A stretch of DNA of 64,000 bases from Acanthornis magna. Its lineage: Eukaryota; Chordata; Aves; Passeriformes; Acanthizidae. This document shows, piece after piece, positions 12,792 to 27,302 of this stretch. Positions within the stretch are counted from its first letter, which is position 1. The number at the start of each line of letters is the position of its first letter. The position numbers and the translations under genes were made by a program. The stretch spans positions 4,588,001 through 4,652,000 of the forward strand of contig JAWUZG010000135.1 in assembly GCA_036785705.1 (NCBI GenBank). Reading direction: 5' to 3'. The notes under the pieces were generated by a model. That model was not told the DNA's origin. It saw only the letters and a list, made by a program, of their open reading frames with translations, and did no database searches.

Positions 12792-15700
12792 AGGGGGAGC
12801 TGCTTTAATTAAGCTAAACCAGAGAAGACTGTGTCTTCTGTGCTTCTGAAAAGACAGAAGAATTTTGGAAATGCTTTACACTGTTTGGAATACAGGAGAC
12901 AGCCAAGAGCCTGTGCTAACATATCTTGCTGAAAGAGGCATTTGTAGGAGAAAGTGAGGCTTCAAATGTGCCAGCAGTGGTGGCAGGGAAGCACCTTTCC
13001 ATGTTGTCCTTGTAAGGGAGAAGATGATGCTTTTTAACCATTCTGCACTTAACAGGCTGAATGTGGAGATGAGGTTTTGCTTCTAAGCCTCCTCTAGTTC
13101 TCAAAGCACAGGGAGTTGTCCAGCCACATCATAGCAACTTACTTGCAGCTGAATCAGAAATCTGTATGCAAAAATCTTATTCTTGGTAATTATTCAGAAG
13201 ATCTTAACATTTCCTGTGGGAGAAATGGAGGTTTCTGTAAGCCTTCATAGATTTCTTCTTTTAAAACTGCTGTTGAAGACAGTTCCACAGATAAAATCTT
13301 TTATGTCTCTTTTTCACAAATCTGTATGTGTGAGAGAAATCAAGATAGAATCAAGATTATATGGAATGCTTCAGTAATACTACATACACATTTCATTGCT
13401 AAACTTTGTGTGTAGAAAGTGATTAGAAGTTTTAGAGTTAAGGTAAAAGAATAAAATATATTGGTTTGCATTAATGATTTATATCAAATAAGTGATCTGG
13501 TAATTAAGGTTGAAATGGTGCTTGAATTTAAATCTTAAATACTGGCATGCATAACTTCTCTTTCTATTTCCTAGGGTCAAAATTTCACTTATATAGTCTC
13601 AATCTTTAATTTTATTTAAAGTAGTGATTGAAGAATAACTGTTCTTTCATAATTTCTCCTTCTAAACTTGGAAGAAGCTGTTTAGAAATTATTCATAGTC
13701 TTTTGAAAATCCTGGCCACTTTAAAACATAGTTTCCAGTAGAATTTTCTCAGCATGTGAAAAAGGGCTCAGAATTTGTACCTTTGATCCCTCTAAATGCT
13801 CTGCTGTTGTTGCATAGACCACATACTAACCATAAAATAGAAGTCAGAGCCAGCTATCAGGTTCGGGTACATGTATGCCTTTTCCCAACTTTTCTCAGTC
13901 AAAAATTAATAGTTTTACAAGCTCCCTACCTGTAAATGTCAAGGTGTCATTTGCATAGATTTCAAAGTTTTAATCTGTCCAAATTTAAACTTGGCCAGGA
14001 CCTAACAGGTTTTCAACCTGAAACTCCAAATCCAATTTCTTGGCCCATATTTATTTTACAAGGAAGATGACCTTGATATGTATGTCAATATCCTAAGCTC
14101 TTAGTTTAGCTTTTGCTAAATAAATCGACAGAATTGTGTATTTCATTATAGCACAGTCCTGACCCAGTGCAACAGGAAAATTCCTAGAAAATTCAGTGGA
14201 GCCTGATTTTCATACACTGTAGTTTGAGACCTATGTAAGAAAGAGCCCTAAAACATTGTAGCTGATGCAAAATTAGAGAATTGGCCTTGCATTTGTTTTC
14301 CTAAGTTTTCACCCATTTAGTTGACATTTTTTAGTTTCCTAAATTGTCAAGAGTATTTTGATAATTCCTTTTGCTAAGACATGAGCAGAGGAAAAGTCTG
14401 GGTTGCGTCACTGAATATTTTCCCATTTGTGCTTCTGGACTTGAATAATCTAAGGCAAACTCACTATTTTCCTCTTTGTCATCTTCAGTGCAGCCAATGC
14501 GAAAGAGCTGAGATTAGGAAACTTATTATGTGATAAGAACTCCAGCAATTATAATGTTGGGTTTTCACTTCTTAATACTCCCTTCTATTTCCTGTGAACA
14601 TCAACATACTCAACAATTTATGCCCCATTGAAAGTCCAGTATTTGATAGTTTAGACAGAAACTTTCTTTTTCTGCAATGTGCAGTTTCTCTTCCTATACT
14701 GGAATCTTTAAATACTCAGTTGGCAATTCCTATTATAGTTGATTATTTGGACCAGGCAAATTGCCGAATAAAAGGTTTGTAAATGATCTGCTTTATATTT
14801 GTGCGGTCCTCAAAGGACTGAAATTTGCTTTGGGGAAAAGCAAACGACCAAGTAATAACATTTTCTTTTTTTTAAAGCACTGCCAGAAACTTAATTTCAG
14901 AGAGCTTTTTATTATTAAATTTCCCAGCCTTCCTTTCAAGCACGTTATTAGGAACATGGTTCATTTATTTGGGAGAGGGAGGAAAGCACTGAAGAAGGGG
15001 GAGATAAAGGTGAAAAGCAAGCTCATTAATTCGTATTGTGATCTAAGTGTAGAGTTCATGTTGGCAACAATTTCAGTTTTCTAATGTGCAGTCATTGTGA
15101 AAGACTGATTCTAACATGCAAACCTCAAAGAAGTGAGAAAATCGTTTCTCTTCTTTTTTTGGAGCTCATTTATATTGAAATTTTTAAGGCCTTTGGAATT
15201 TTCAAGTGGTTCTCCTAGAGCAGGTGAAAAAGACCTTTGCTCTTTAACAGAAGGAGCCAGAGAAATCAAGCTTTTGCTTGTTTTACTTACAAACTAGATG
15301 CAGCTTTGAGCACTGGGCTTGAGTTTGATGCTGTTAGAAAAGTGAAGTCTAGGTAATAGATATAACGCAAGGAGGAACTGATCATTCTTCTGGGTTGTGG
15401 TCTGTAAATGTCTTTTTGTTTATTTCTATTCATTAGCAGTTGGCACCTAACTTTTACGAAGAGAGCATTTGTCTCCAGCCTACAAAATAAAGCTGTCCTG
15501 GAAGGGTGCGACAAAGGAGGTCAGTGCTGCTATTAGTTACATAATAAATGCTTTTTTTTCTTCTCAGTGAAAGGCAGAAATTCTGTGAGCCCACTTAAAG
15601 CATGGGGACAATCCAAAGCCTAAGTTTGTCCATGACAGCTGAGAAAGCTGACTGGAAACTGGAACTTCCATTCCCCAGGAGAGCTGAACATTTTTTAATT

Positions 15701-18700
15701 TTCTGTCATTCTACTTGGAAAAATTAGCATTCTATAATATGCTGGTTTAGGGGCATAGAAATATTTCAAGTTCAGTATTGTTCAAATTGACAAGAATGTT
15801 CCTGTTTCTTCTGTTTGTTTACCAAACCTAATCTGATTAAATTAATATTTTCAAGAGCAAACAGCTTTCTCAAGAAATGCCTTTGCTATTTGTTATCAGG
15901 GGATTGTGGACACATTTCTCTAAGCGAAGGCCATAATTTTCTGTCCATTCAATTTAACTACTTTTCTGCTTTTTCTGTGGACCATCCAAGCTGGAGCTCT
16001 GAGCTGTTGACTGTCCCTCCCCAGCAGCTGTTTCTGTAGTGTGTGGGTCTTGTCAAGGAAAACACTGAATACGTTCCTGCTTTCCTTAGCACCATTGATG
16101 AGATGTTTCTGGCTTCCTGAAATCACTGTCAGGCACAGGGAGAGCTCTGAGGAGCCGTGTGCTCCTGGTGCTTTTAGAATTTGAGATCAGGAAAACTCTT
16201 CTATTCCACTTTACTTGCTTGAGCTCATTCCTCAAAACACTTGCTGCTGCCTTATTTATACGACTTTTTCAGGCCTCCTTGTTGCAGATTTTGTCTTTCC
16301 CAGGGTTTAGTCTTTCTGACAGCCTGATTAGTATTTTGCATGCTTATTCTCTCTGAGCATAACCCACGGGCAGTTACTGTGCTGCAAGACTAAGGACAGG
16401 GCTGCTCTACAACGAGTGGTCTTGTTCAATGGGAAAGGATGGATCTGCAATGGCAACTGGGTGGGGGCGGCAGTGCAGACGATGTACTTCTTACAAGTGG
16501 CTCATGGTGGGCTAGGAAAGTGTGACAGACAGCACAGGCCTGAAGGAATGCACCATACTCTTTTAGAAATCACAAAGATAGTAACAATCAGCTGGGGGGA
16601 GGCAGCTGGAGCAAGGCAGAATAGGCACATTTTGCTTTCCTGTCTCACAAAGAGGTTCTGTGGGGTAGAGCAGGTACAAGCTGTCAGGTGTACCTTCAGG
16701 TGTTTGGGGGATGCAGTGTTACAGCATTAGTGTGAAAAGTGAAAAAGCTATTGGCACTTTTGCAAGAAATGGAGGGGAAAAACCTTGCCACCACTATTCA
16801 ACAACGCTAAAAAATCCCAAACAAAACAATTTTTGTGAAAGTTTGCTCTAGAGAAACACAGAGAAAAGTTTTGGAAAACAATCTGGTGCCAATATGTAGC
16901 GTATATGTAGTAGTTTTTTTACTGTAAATCGGGTCCTGTTGCATAATTTTTTCCTCTGACCTTCACTTTTCTATGAACTTTGCAAACCCCATATAAGATG
17001 ATGGGATTCTGATGGGGAAACACTTCCAGAAATCTTCTGCTAGGCTTCTTTTTTATTTTCTTCTTAAACCTATAGCTGTGTATCTTTTAGCATAATGTGG
17101 ACTGTTTGGACTGTTTAATTTGCCTGGTATGTCCTTCTTGTCCTGGTGTTGCTAGAGTAAAAAGTGAGGTTGTTTAGTCCTGTTGCATCAGAACATTGCC
17201 TTGCTGGTTTTTGCAGCCTATTTCTGGGGCTGTTCTGGTTGGAAGGACTCTTTCTGGAACATGGTTGGCATTGTCAATAGTATTTCAAAGGAAGAGCTCT
17301 CAAAGGAGCATTTACCACGAAAATCAATCTTCCTTCACTCTTCTGAGTATACATCACCTGATGTGTTTACTCTTTTCATGGCTGATGGTTTGCAGACATC
17401 CCATATTCTACAAATATACTTCTCCCTACACAGCTCCTCCATCTGACAACATCACAGTTTATAGCAGAAAGTCTTGTTATTAGTCCCAAAGCTTCTGACC
17501 TTGCACACTCCTATTAAATTTCATCCCATTTCTATTACCCTTCCAGATAATCCAGCCCCTGCTCTGTGAACCCCCAACTCTCCCTCCAGACATGTAGGTC
17601 TCAGGGAATCTATTTGTTTGTTTTTATACTTTTGTGCCAGTCATTAATACAAGTATTAAGTGAGATTGGTCTCAACCCCCGAGGGTTTTTCATTATTAAC
17701 CTTCCTGAAGTTTAACAATTCCCTTCCTGCCACATGCTCCTCTAACAGGCTATAGCTAAGGGGAGGGCAAGCCTGCCCTGGCCCCTGTGACCCCTTTCAG
17801 CAGATGCCTTTGGGGCACAGGGCAGGCTGCCCTTTCCCTGATCGCCGCTGGGAAGCCTTGGAGGAGGAGCTGCTGGAGCAGAGCTGACAAGTTCACGTGG
17901 TGAGCTCTGCCTCTGCAGCCAGGAGAGGCAGAGAGACACAGCCAGCCTTTGGAGATGGCAGGGGGATATATGAAAGGGCAGCAAGAAAGGCCTTGTAGAA
18001 TTTTCTTTGATCCAGGAAATGAGCAGGTATTGCTCAGCTGAAAGCCTGGCTGGAGGAAAGGGCCTGCCCTGCCAGGGCACCGAGGCTGGGGGAGAGATTT
18101 ATTTGCAGTCCCCTTTGCTTTCACTCTTTCACTCAGCAGAGATGAGGACAGATATTTCTTCTGTTAATAGAGTTTACTGCTCCAGCTGGCATTCGAACAA
18201 AACCGCCTTTCTGAGATGCTGAGGTACTCCACTCAGGCAATAGATCTCAGCACTTAATCCTAAAACCTCCTGTTGATTTGAGGTCTGCTAGAGTTACAAA
18301 AGAATAAAAAAAATAAAGTAGAAAGCTGAGAAACAACCTCCCTTTCACCAGGCGGTACAACATAAGGCATTGTACTAAATCTGACTAAAGGTGTTTTTAG
18401 CAACACAGAACTTGCAGAGTCTTGCAGTGCCAAATGTGTGAGTCTAGTGTGTTGAATTTGTTAGTTTATTGATGATTGCACACATTTAGTCTTTTGGAAG
18501 AATAAATTACTCAGTATAACAATACACAGTAATGATAGCCTTTTCTGACTTTGTGTGATCAGAAATGATGTATAGAGACAAAATGCTAAACACCATGTTT
18601 TGTGGACAATAATTGTTAGGAGTAAAGTGTGTTTTCTTTTGTTACAACACTTACGAACATGTCAAAGTTGAGATACCATACTGATGCTTGTGCTGATACT

Positions 18701-20719
18701 TAGCACTTTGCATGTTCACAGCCCTGTACAAACATTAATGAACCAATGTAAACAGTCATTTTCATCATGTGGCTTAATATAATAAGGCATTGTGAACCTT
18801 GTTTTGCCTCTGTATGCACAAGGGATTGTAATTTACGCTCCTTTCCATGCGCAATGAAGGCTATTCCTGTCATCTACCCTCTCACAATCATCCTTTTCCT
18901 GTGCAGTTCCCACTGAAGGGGGGGACAGGGCTCTAAAGAGCCTGGGCCATAATTTGGTTGGCTCTCTTCCAGCTTTCTAGATGGTGCCAGTTTGCTCCAG
19001 GCTTCCTCTGTGCTATATCATTGCAAATCCCTTTTTGAGGGGTGTCGTTTCCCCCACATCTGGAATTACCTCTCTCACTGCACTGCCAGGAATAAAAGCC
19101 CACCTGCATTTCAAAAGTGCATGTCTGCTACATTGTCTTACACATTTGTCAGCAGGAAAGCACTGCCTGCATTGTGCTATTTTTTAAAATTTATTTTCTT
19201 TTAGAATGTTAGTTACCCTTTTGCTTCAAGCTAGGAGTATGTGCATCTATTTTGCCAGCATGATTTCAAAGAGCTGTATTTCAGATATTAAGTGTGCACT
19301 CTCAGGACTTGCAAGAGCTCGAGCAAGTAAATTAGCAGACCAGAATGAAGTCAAGTGAAGTACCAAAGGGCTCCAGATACTTTAGGATTACAGCAGAAAG
19401 CATAATATGAAGGCCAGCTCTCCCAGTTGTTGAAAGTGTGCTTGGAGAGAGGTGAGAAGACACCAGCCTCTACCAGCTGGTGCTAAGTCCCACAGCACTG
19501 ATTACAAGCTGAAGAAATCTTTACTGGTGGTATCTCCATATCATACCCAGCTGTGAGCAGGGAATTGCCTTTGTAGCCAAACTGGCCATGTCCTGTGAAA
19601 CCACAGGATTTATTGACTTCATGGCATCATCAGGCTCTTTTGACTCCAGGAATGGTTAGCCTCTTTGCACAAAAGGTTAAGGTGAAAGGTGTGGGTGTTA
19701 ATGTTATTTATGCTGTTAGTGGACTACAGAGTTCCACACTGGCTAAAATGTGATGAACTGAGCAGAAATAATTGAAGTCTGTGTCCTGCACAGTGTTGAG
19801 GGGAGACATGCACCTGACAGCTGATACAGTTAAGCATTTGCAGCTTAAAGGTGCATATCCTCTGTGCTTCTTGGGGAGCAAACAGGAGTTGAATTATTCA
19901 CGTTATTCAGTGCAGATGTCTGGCTTTTAGTCTCATCATTCATCATTGCTCAGCAAACACCTGTGTTCATACATTGCATCATAAATACTGCAAAATGAAT
20001 TGTGAATTTTATGCTCCTTGAATAGAACTCGGACTCACAGCCACACAATAAGATGCACAATGACCATGCTGTATTACTTGTTAAGTATATATTGGAGAAT
20101 AATGGTTGAACCCAGTTATTTCTGGATATATGAGAGAGATATTTCTGGATTTTTTTTTTTTTTTTATACTTAATACACCCTGGGCCAGCAGGGGATTGTG
20201 CTCTGTTGGGCTAGACTTAGGCATGCCAAAATCATGTCTGTGATGAGACTCCCTGTAATGCTATTTTTAAATTTATTGATTGAAGGGGCTAAAGTAGGTC
20301 TGTAATTTGTTTTATCTTGTAATTTTGAAAGCAACAACTTTAAGAAGTCTCATTCATATTGATAGCCACAGTGATGAGCTCAGGAACTGAATGTAGGGCC
20401 AGACAAGAATTCCGCAGGTCAAAGGTACAAACCTTGTAAAAAATCCTGAATTATTCTGGCCTTTCTTGGGAAGAAAGGTAAAGAAAAATTCCATATCTAC
20501 TTGGACAAAGAACTGCTTTCAAAACATACCTTAAGAAGTGGACAAAAAGCTTAAAGCAAATGAAAAACACAGCTTTATTGTTGCAGTTAGGAAAAACGAG
20601 GATAAAATTAAATTGCTGCACTGGTTTAAATCTTGTAAAATAGGTGAAAAGAGTAGTACCTTATGTATATCAGTTCATCAGTCATAAGAAACTGGCTGGT
20701 CAAGTCACTAGAGTAAAAG

Positions 20720-20945
20720 GACTCTAAAAGAAGTTGAAAGAGACCTCCAGGAGGTCATCTAGTACAGTCCCTTGTTCAGAGCAGGTCTGATTAGATCAAG
20801 TTTCTGTGTCAGGGCTGTGTCCACTCAAATCTTGAATATCTCCAAAGAGGGAGATCTGCAGCTCCTCTGGGCAAGCTGCAATATTTGACCACCTTGTCTT
20901 AAAAAACCTTGTCTTAAAAAACGTTTTCTTAAAAAAGGTTCAACA
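20720..20945 (-). mobile_element. CR1 LINE fragment, 3' region
   Basis: The plus strand reads as the complement of the CR1 3' region. It contains gacctccaggaggtcatcta, then agggctgtgtccactcaaat, then cttgaatatctccaaagagg and a degenerate 'ttgaccacc' block. The order and spacing are those of CR1. The copy is clearly diverged, and its last part carries a small tandem expansion (20892-20936). Confidence 0.75.
20892..20936. repeat. Three tandem 15-bp units
   Basis: Units ccttgtcttaaaaaa (20892-20906), ccttgtcttaaaaaa (20907-20921) and cgttttcttaaaaaa (20922-20936) lie head to tail within the CR1 fragment. The first two are identical and the third differs at two positions. Confidence 0.9.
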
Positions 20946-21194
20946 GAACTGTATTGCAGTGGCTGGGGACAGATAACAAGAACTGTTGATGGAGTGTGAG
21001 CCACCACTCCAAGAGATTTCCACCAGTCTGGAAATGACTGACCAGTGTGTACTGGTGTGTTCTGCTAAGCCATACCATAAACCACCACCAGCAGCCACTA
21101 GTGACGTGCTGACGAAAAAAGAAAATGACACTTGAAAGTTATTGGCTTAGGAATTTCCAGAGTGGGTTTTTTTAAATGTAGCTCAAGTCCCGCT
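20946..21194. other. Non-coding, nothing recognised
   Basis: A short stretch between two CR1 pieces of opposite orientation. It may be the diverged continuation of one of them, but I cannot align it by eye. Confidence 0.5.
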
Positions 21195-21430
21195 AGAGGT
21201 GAAATCAAAGTGGAGCAGGTACAAAGCAGGGCTGTGAAAATGATTGATTATGGGCAATAGGGAGGAATCAGAGTGTTTGGCTGTTCAGAGAAGTCAAATG
21301 AAGTCTTTGAAAGGCTTCTTACTGCTCTCTGTAAGTTCATTACTGCTAATAGGTATAATGGGAAGAAATAGATGAAGACTATTAATTAGAAAAAGGTTTT
21401 AAACAAGAGCATGGTGAGGCCTTGGAGCAG
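21195..21430 (+). mobile_element. Degraded CR1 LINE fragment (probable)
   Basis: Scattered blocks follow CR1 order in the sense direction: a 'gtgaaaatgattgattatggg' type block, then ggctgttcagagaag, then attagaaaaaggttttaaac, and ggtgaggccttggagcagct near 21413-21432. Divergence is high, so the ends are approximate. An alignment to avian CR1 consensus sequences would settle it. Confidence 0.55.
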
Positions 21431-24400
21431 CTTTCAGAAGGAGCAGTTGTAAAAATACATGAAACAGAAACAAAACAAAACGGACTTTGACATGGAGGTC
21501 TGCAGGGGCAGTCTTTTGCTCAATATTCAATTTGTGATTTCAGGGTAGACATTGTGTTCGGGGGTAATTTGCCTGGCATTTCAGTACGTATGGTAGCATT
21601 TTGGTTGCGCCTGTCACACTCTGTTATTTCCTGAGCACAGGAGGAGTAACAGCGTGTCTGCAATTTGCTTGGCAAATCCCAGGTGCTCCCCAGTGCCTGC
21701 ACCTTGCATGCATGTGGAAGGGCTTGGCACATCACGCAAAGGTCGCAGTGCAGGAAGCCCACGTTAGGCTAGGGACTTTGCTGGTGTTTCAGTTCACTGG
21801 GAATGATCTTTGTCTGTACATTTCTGCTGAGGAAGTCCAAAATAAAACTATGTTAGTCCATAATAAGAGACATTTGTGAAAGAGACTGAAGGATTTGTAC
21901 TCAGTGTGTATGCTGGGCCCCTATGCTTTCCAACTCAGAGTATTTTTCCATGACTAAACAAAATAGCCATTTCCTTAGAATAGTGACTGAATTTTTTTCA
22001 ATTGTATGTTTTATATGGCATAATTATATGCCCTTACAAGCAATTTAAGCCAAATTATGCAATTGAAAGTTTAGCTAGTGCTTTTTAATCCACTTAAGAG
22101 TTTTGTTTTTGATAGCCTGGTAGTGAAGCAAACTAAATTAAAGTGAATTCCACATGAAAGATGGTTCTAGTATTTGTGATTGTGAGGTAATGACTTGAAA
22201 TTCTCCATAGTTGCAGCATTTCTGTATTTTATATTTAATTTTAAAACTGTTATGTATTTAGTGGCCATAAATGGAACAGAGTAATATGAGAGAATTGATG
22301 AAACAGATATTTGACTGGAAAATAACAGGTTAATGTTAAATGTATCTGTAACAATGAGAAGGCTTAGGCAAAATGCAGAAATATCAATAAGCAAATAGTA
22401 AGAGGCAATGGATGACCTGTGAGATCAAAATAAGGAAAAGAATGGAAATATTAAAGAATAGTGAAGATGCTTATTTTGGAACAGGAAAGTATTAAGGAAG
22501 TTATCAAAAGAATAGTTTCTATTCCAGTGTTTAAAATTCAAAAAGAGAGATTAGAAAATAGCAGTGCTGATGAGAAATTGAATGATCAATGGTTTGGAAA
22601 GGCATATGCTACTAAAAAAGAAACAGAAGCTTCCTGTCTAAAAGGGGATGTCTGCCAGATAATCAGCTGATGTTTGCATCAAGGTCAGTCACCAACAGTG
22701 ACTGCAGCATCTCTAAGTTTTTGGACAAGAAAAGTGTTTGAACTAGATTGATCCGTAAGAGTATTTACGCTGAATTCATGGAACTGCAGACTAAGTTGTA
22801 TGAGCCCCTGTTGTGTTGGTTTCGATCAGGTTTTGCCTAGCAAAGTTCAGCATTATTGTATTTTTTGTCACTGGGAGTTTTATTTATGTGCAAAGCTAAA
22901 AATAATGGCATATGTAGTGCATTTCAAATGTCACCTTTTAGCACAAGCACAGACTTTCAACTCTGCTGACCACTGAGCTTCTGAGATTATTTGTTGGGAT
23001 GAATGACCCTATCCAAAGCACAGATTGGATAAATCCATGCAAATTTGCCAGCTTCTGGAACAAAACTTTCATCAATTTCTTGTAGCGTTTTGCATATAAT
23101 TGCATGTATGATCACAGCTATTATTGTGGCTTTTTCTAAGTGGTTTTTGTGCTGCCAACGTGAATGAGTGTTTGATGTCTGGCGAAAGGAGTGTTTTTGC
23201 AAATGAAATCTGGAGGTTTTGCATCACCGTACTGGGAAAAGCTGAAAGCAAGGTGATCAACCACACTGCGGCTTTCATGTGCCAGCTTTCATCCTGGCAC
23301 CAATACATTTCAACATGAGGGAGAGAACTTTTTTATGGGGAAGAGATGCAGATTTTCTCAAGCTAATCAGCTGAGTTTGTATATTCATTAATAATTGTTG
23401 CAATCCACTTGAGAACTTGCCCAGATTTAGTCAGACCTGTAACAGAAATCAAGGTATTGCTTAAAGGTCTATTGAAGAAATTTCCCTGTCCAAGTTCCCT
23501 TTGGAGTTAGCTCGAAATCTACAGTCCTTGGTCCAGCAAAACTTAATTATTGTTTGAGTAAGAATTCCAGCATTTTGCTCCATAACTTCAAGAGATGTTA
23601 GGGTTTTTAGAAAAGAACTGAAGTGCATTGTTATGGTAAGTGTTTTGGTATAATGACAGTACACCAAGATCTACATTTAATTTAAAATCAATTTTTTAGT
23701 TTTAATATTATTGATTCCAAAAGTCATTAGGTTTGATACAAGCCTTTTTTTTACCCATTACCAATACTTGAATAGCAGTTGCTGTTCACATTTTATGGAT
23801 GGAGAGAATGATGTGATTGTTGTTCTTTGATAAGAAATAAAGTTCTGATTCATACCAGAACACTAACTTTGTGGATGCAAGTTTATAAAAATTTCTTTTT
23901 TAGGAACTACTTAATTCCTTATTTTTCAATTATTATTTCTGAAATATGTTTTATGTTCAAGATATAGTTCCAGACCTGAATTAAATGTCTTTGAGTCCAA
24001 AGAAATATGCTAAAAGAAAATATTTGTTTGGGCACCAAAAACTTGATCCAAATTTTGGTGTCAACATGCTTTTGATTAGGTCAGTATGTAACATCTTTGT
24101 AGTTACACCTTAAATTTAAATGGCTTGGAAAGCTGGAGTACTATTTTTAGGAAACAAATAAAACTTTTTAGACAATAGATTTTATTAATGTATATTAAAC
24201 TTAGGTATAAGTAGGAAGATCAGTTAGAGCATATAGAGTGGGGGTGTTTGGGAAGTTGGAATACAGTCCTATCAGAGAAATAACATGTGCATGGCAGAAA
24301 TATAGACTAAAACAGAGTTTAATGTTACAGTATTTTTATTTGTTGTCGAAAGAAATAAATCCTTTTATGTCAGCATAGGTGGAAGAAACCAACTCATGGA

Positions 24401-27302
24401 ATCTCTTCTGGGCTCAAAGGAGAGCGTTAGTTTTAGTAAGAAATTTTTGGTAAAGCCCAGATGCTGTAGATTTCTATTGGGATTACAGTAGAAAGCAGAA
24501 ATTTTGAAGGAGAGCTATAGGGATGTTCCTTACCCTTTATAGGGAAAGTTTTTCTGCGGATATAGATTATCATGCAAACAGAAATGACTCTTTTCTTTTT
24601 TACCTCAGTGGATATTGGCATTGTTAGTGTGAAAAGCATGTATGTATAAAAATCTGGAAGCTGGAAACCTTCCTTTGTGCATTTAGAAATCTGTAGCAGT
24701 GCAGGTTTGCCATGCCTGTGCAAAATGTGAGTAAAGAAATATTTTTTTAGTAATAAATTAATTACAGCCTGTTTACTGAAGCACATTCTTATATCTTGTA
24801 GCCTCACTCAGCTATGTCAGATATTTCTATGAAGAGTTAACCATTTGATCGATTAATGGCTTCAAAAAGCAAACCAAGAAGAACACCTACAGTTTTTGTG
24901 TTGTTTTCCCCTTTCCCAGCTCAGTAAAAACAACTTTTCCTGATTTCCTGAAGTTGGCAAAGGCTTTTCAACAGCTCTCTCTAAATCATTGAGAGTATTA
25001 TATTTCAGCTTCCTGGAGGAAAATGAGCATGGTCTGAGTCAAGGCAGTAGTTTTAAGTGGTCCTCAGGGGCATAGCATCAAATTGCACTGTTGGTGCAAT
25101 TTTTCTGTCATCATATGGAGGCAGCAGCTGTTGCATCAATGGAATTTTTGGATTAGGAAATTCTTGAGGCCAAATCCTGCCCTTGTTTCTATGGCCAGCT
25201 TGAAGCAGAACTTGTCCAGTGTGCAGGAGTGAAGACCAAGGCATGAAGTGCTATGAAAAGTCAGGTCTGGGAAGGCTGTGAAGCCAAACCATGTGTACAT
25301 GATTGCTTGTGTTGAGTAGGAGCAGATGCAGAAGTGCCAGTCAGCTTTTTGTTGGAGAAGAGTAAAATTTGAAGTCTTGGTTCTTCCTTAAAGAAGTTCA
25401 CCCTGGGCCAGAATTATTATTACAAGCAGCATGTAAGTAACAGACCTGTGTCAACAGTGGAGCTGGATCTCCTGGAAATTACATTTGTTCCCAAAGCTCA
25501 CTTTAGTTGGAGAAGCTTTTCTTAGCAGCTTTTTTTCCCCCTCCAACTGGTTTGCAAGTTCAGATTTTCCAGGTTCTTGAAGACTCAAGAAGTGCTTATC
25601 ACTTGCTGTCAGCAGGATGGCAGACCTGTGTGTCTGTGTCCCCCAGAGCCTTCACTGGCACTCGCTGGCTTTTTTGGGTTTCCCAGGGCTTCGCTCATGC
25701 AGGAGTGGGCACTGGTGTCACATTGTGACCGTGGACAGTGTAAAGCCTTGGGAAGCTGTTTGTCCATGTTTGGTGTCAGGGACAGAGCTGTCCCAGGGCA
25801 GCAAGGCTGAGCTCCTCAGAGCACATTTCTATTTCTCGTGCTAAAATGTGTTTCTGAATACTAATTACCATTTACAACTATTTTTATGTCTGCTTAGGAA
25901 CTTAGCTCAAGGGGAGAAAAAAAAATTATGGTAATAGTTTAAAAAGACCACAAAGGCCACATTTTTTAGCAAAGCATTTTGCTTGCTTTACATTAAACAT
26001 GCCCTCAAGTTCCATATTTATTTTTAATATATTACTCCTACATCTTCTCTTCCCCCATAGTGATTTTCCCTTGCTGAATAAGAGCCACTCAGCTTTCCCT
26101 ATCCCAAACAGAGCTGTCAATCTTAAAGTTTAAATTGGCATCATCCTTTCCCAGCCCCAGCTGCCCTTGACTTTCTTCAAGTTTTTGTCAGTATGATCTA
26201 AGCATAGTGCACTTGTACCCATATATTTTAAAATATATACTGGGTTTGTTTCTTTTAGGTAGTACCCAGTCTATCACAATGGTCAAAATTGTTTCTGGCA
26301 TCCATGGAGATAATTATAATATGTCATAATGTTGTGAATAGTGTATTGTATTAATATCCTTACATCACATGGAGAATTCAAGATATGAAAAATTGTTCCA
26401 GATAGTCAGGAATCTAAAGATTGTTTTTCTATGCTCTTTAGCATGATTGATTAACAAACTTAGCTTAGAAGAGAAATATCCCTATGAAGCTTTTCTGGAT
26501 TTATTTTGACTGCAAATGAGACCTGTTTCAAATTTTGAGCTGCGATGAAATGCATTTAACAGGGGTTATGGTATGATCAGTGGCAAAGCTATTAGAGAGA
26601 ATTTCTTGCTATTTTTAAGGCTACACTGTTCCTTCTTCCTTCATCCCAGTGATTTTTATTTATTTTTTCTTCTTCCCCAAATATATTTTTTTGTTTTGAC
26701 AAGTTTTCTTGTTCAAATTTGTATTTTATTTTAAATCTTCAAAGCAAAAGACATCATTGCCATGGTGGATTGTAATACATGATATTTCTAACTGAACTTT
26801 TGGTCCACTGTGAGAGCTCTCTGTTATGGAAGCTGCCAAGACCCCAGTGTGAATGCAGCATGGGTCTATGTATTTAGAATTTGGACATCATGTATATGTA
26901 GTAAAAGCCTGAATTTTGATATGGTATGGATTATGTATTAAAAAGAAATTGGCATATTCAAACACATTTTATGATTTAAGGGATAAATAACATGTATTTG
27001 GTATAACAGTATCAAAGATGCTCTATGCCAAAGAGTATTCAGACAGTTTCCTGCAAAAGTTGGAGTTTGAATGAATAAGCTGTTAACTTTATTACCTTCA
27101 AGCCTTTGTATCTCTAAGTACCACAATATCAGAGTTTCTGCCATAAAAATATGCAGTGTCTGACTGCAATACATATTGCGAACTGTTTAGTTGTAATATT
27201 TTGTTAATGAAACGTGGGTTTTTCCTGTATTTAGCTTCTGTTTGATAGTTCTATTTCAAAGAACACTAAACTCAAGAATTTATCTAATGTTATCCACTCC
27301 CA
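21431..27302. other. Non-coding AT-rich DNA, no gene recognised
   Basis: Short open frames only, none longer than about 125 codons and none with a recognisable domain. A perfect 18-bp AT palindrome, atatattttaaaatatat, occupies 26221-26238. I see no RNA gene or LTR. Confidence 0.6.

Larger units (their letters stand above)
71..20719. other. Non-coding AT-rich DNA, no gene recognised
   Basis: No open frame here shows a recognisable domain. The longest frames (132-156 codons near 8.6-9.0 and 11.5-12.2 kb) have no family resemblance, overlap other equally open frames, and lack good splice or start context. Contents that can be named are a T20 run at 2838-2857, a T16 run at 20150-20165, a 21-bp imperfect direct repeat at 12750-12791, and a somewhat GC-richer stretch at 17.74-18.1 kb with no recognisable content. 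I see no RNA gene. Confidence 0.6.

Noticed and set aside
26221..26238. Perfect 18-bp palindrome
   Set aside because: It consists only of A and T in AT-rich DNA, so it is expected by chance in a window of this size.
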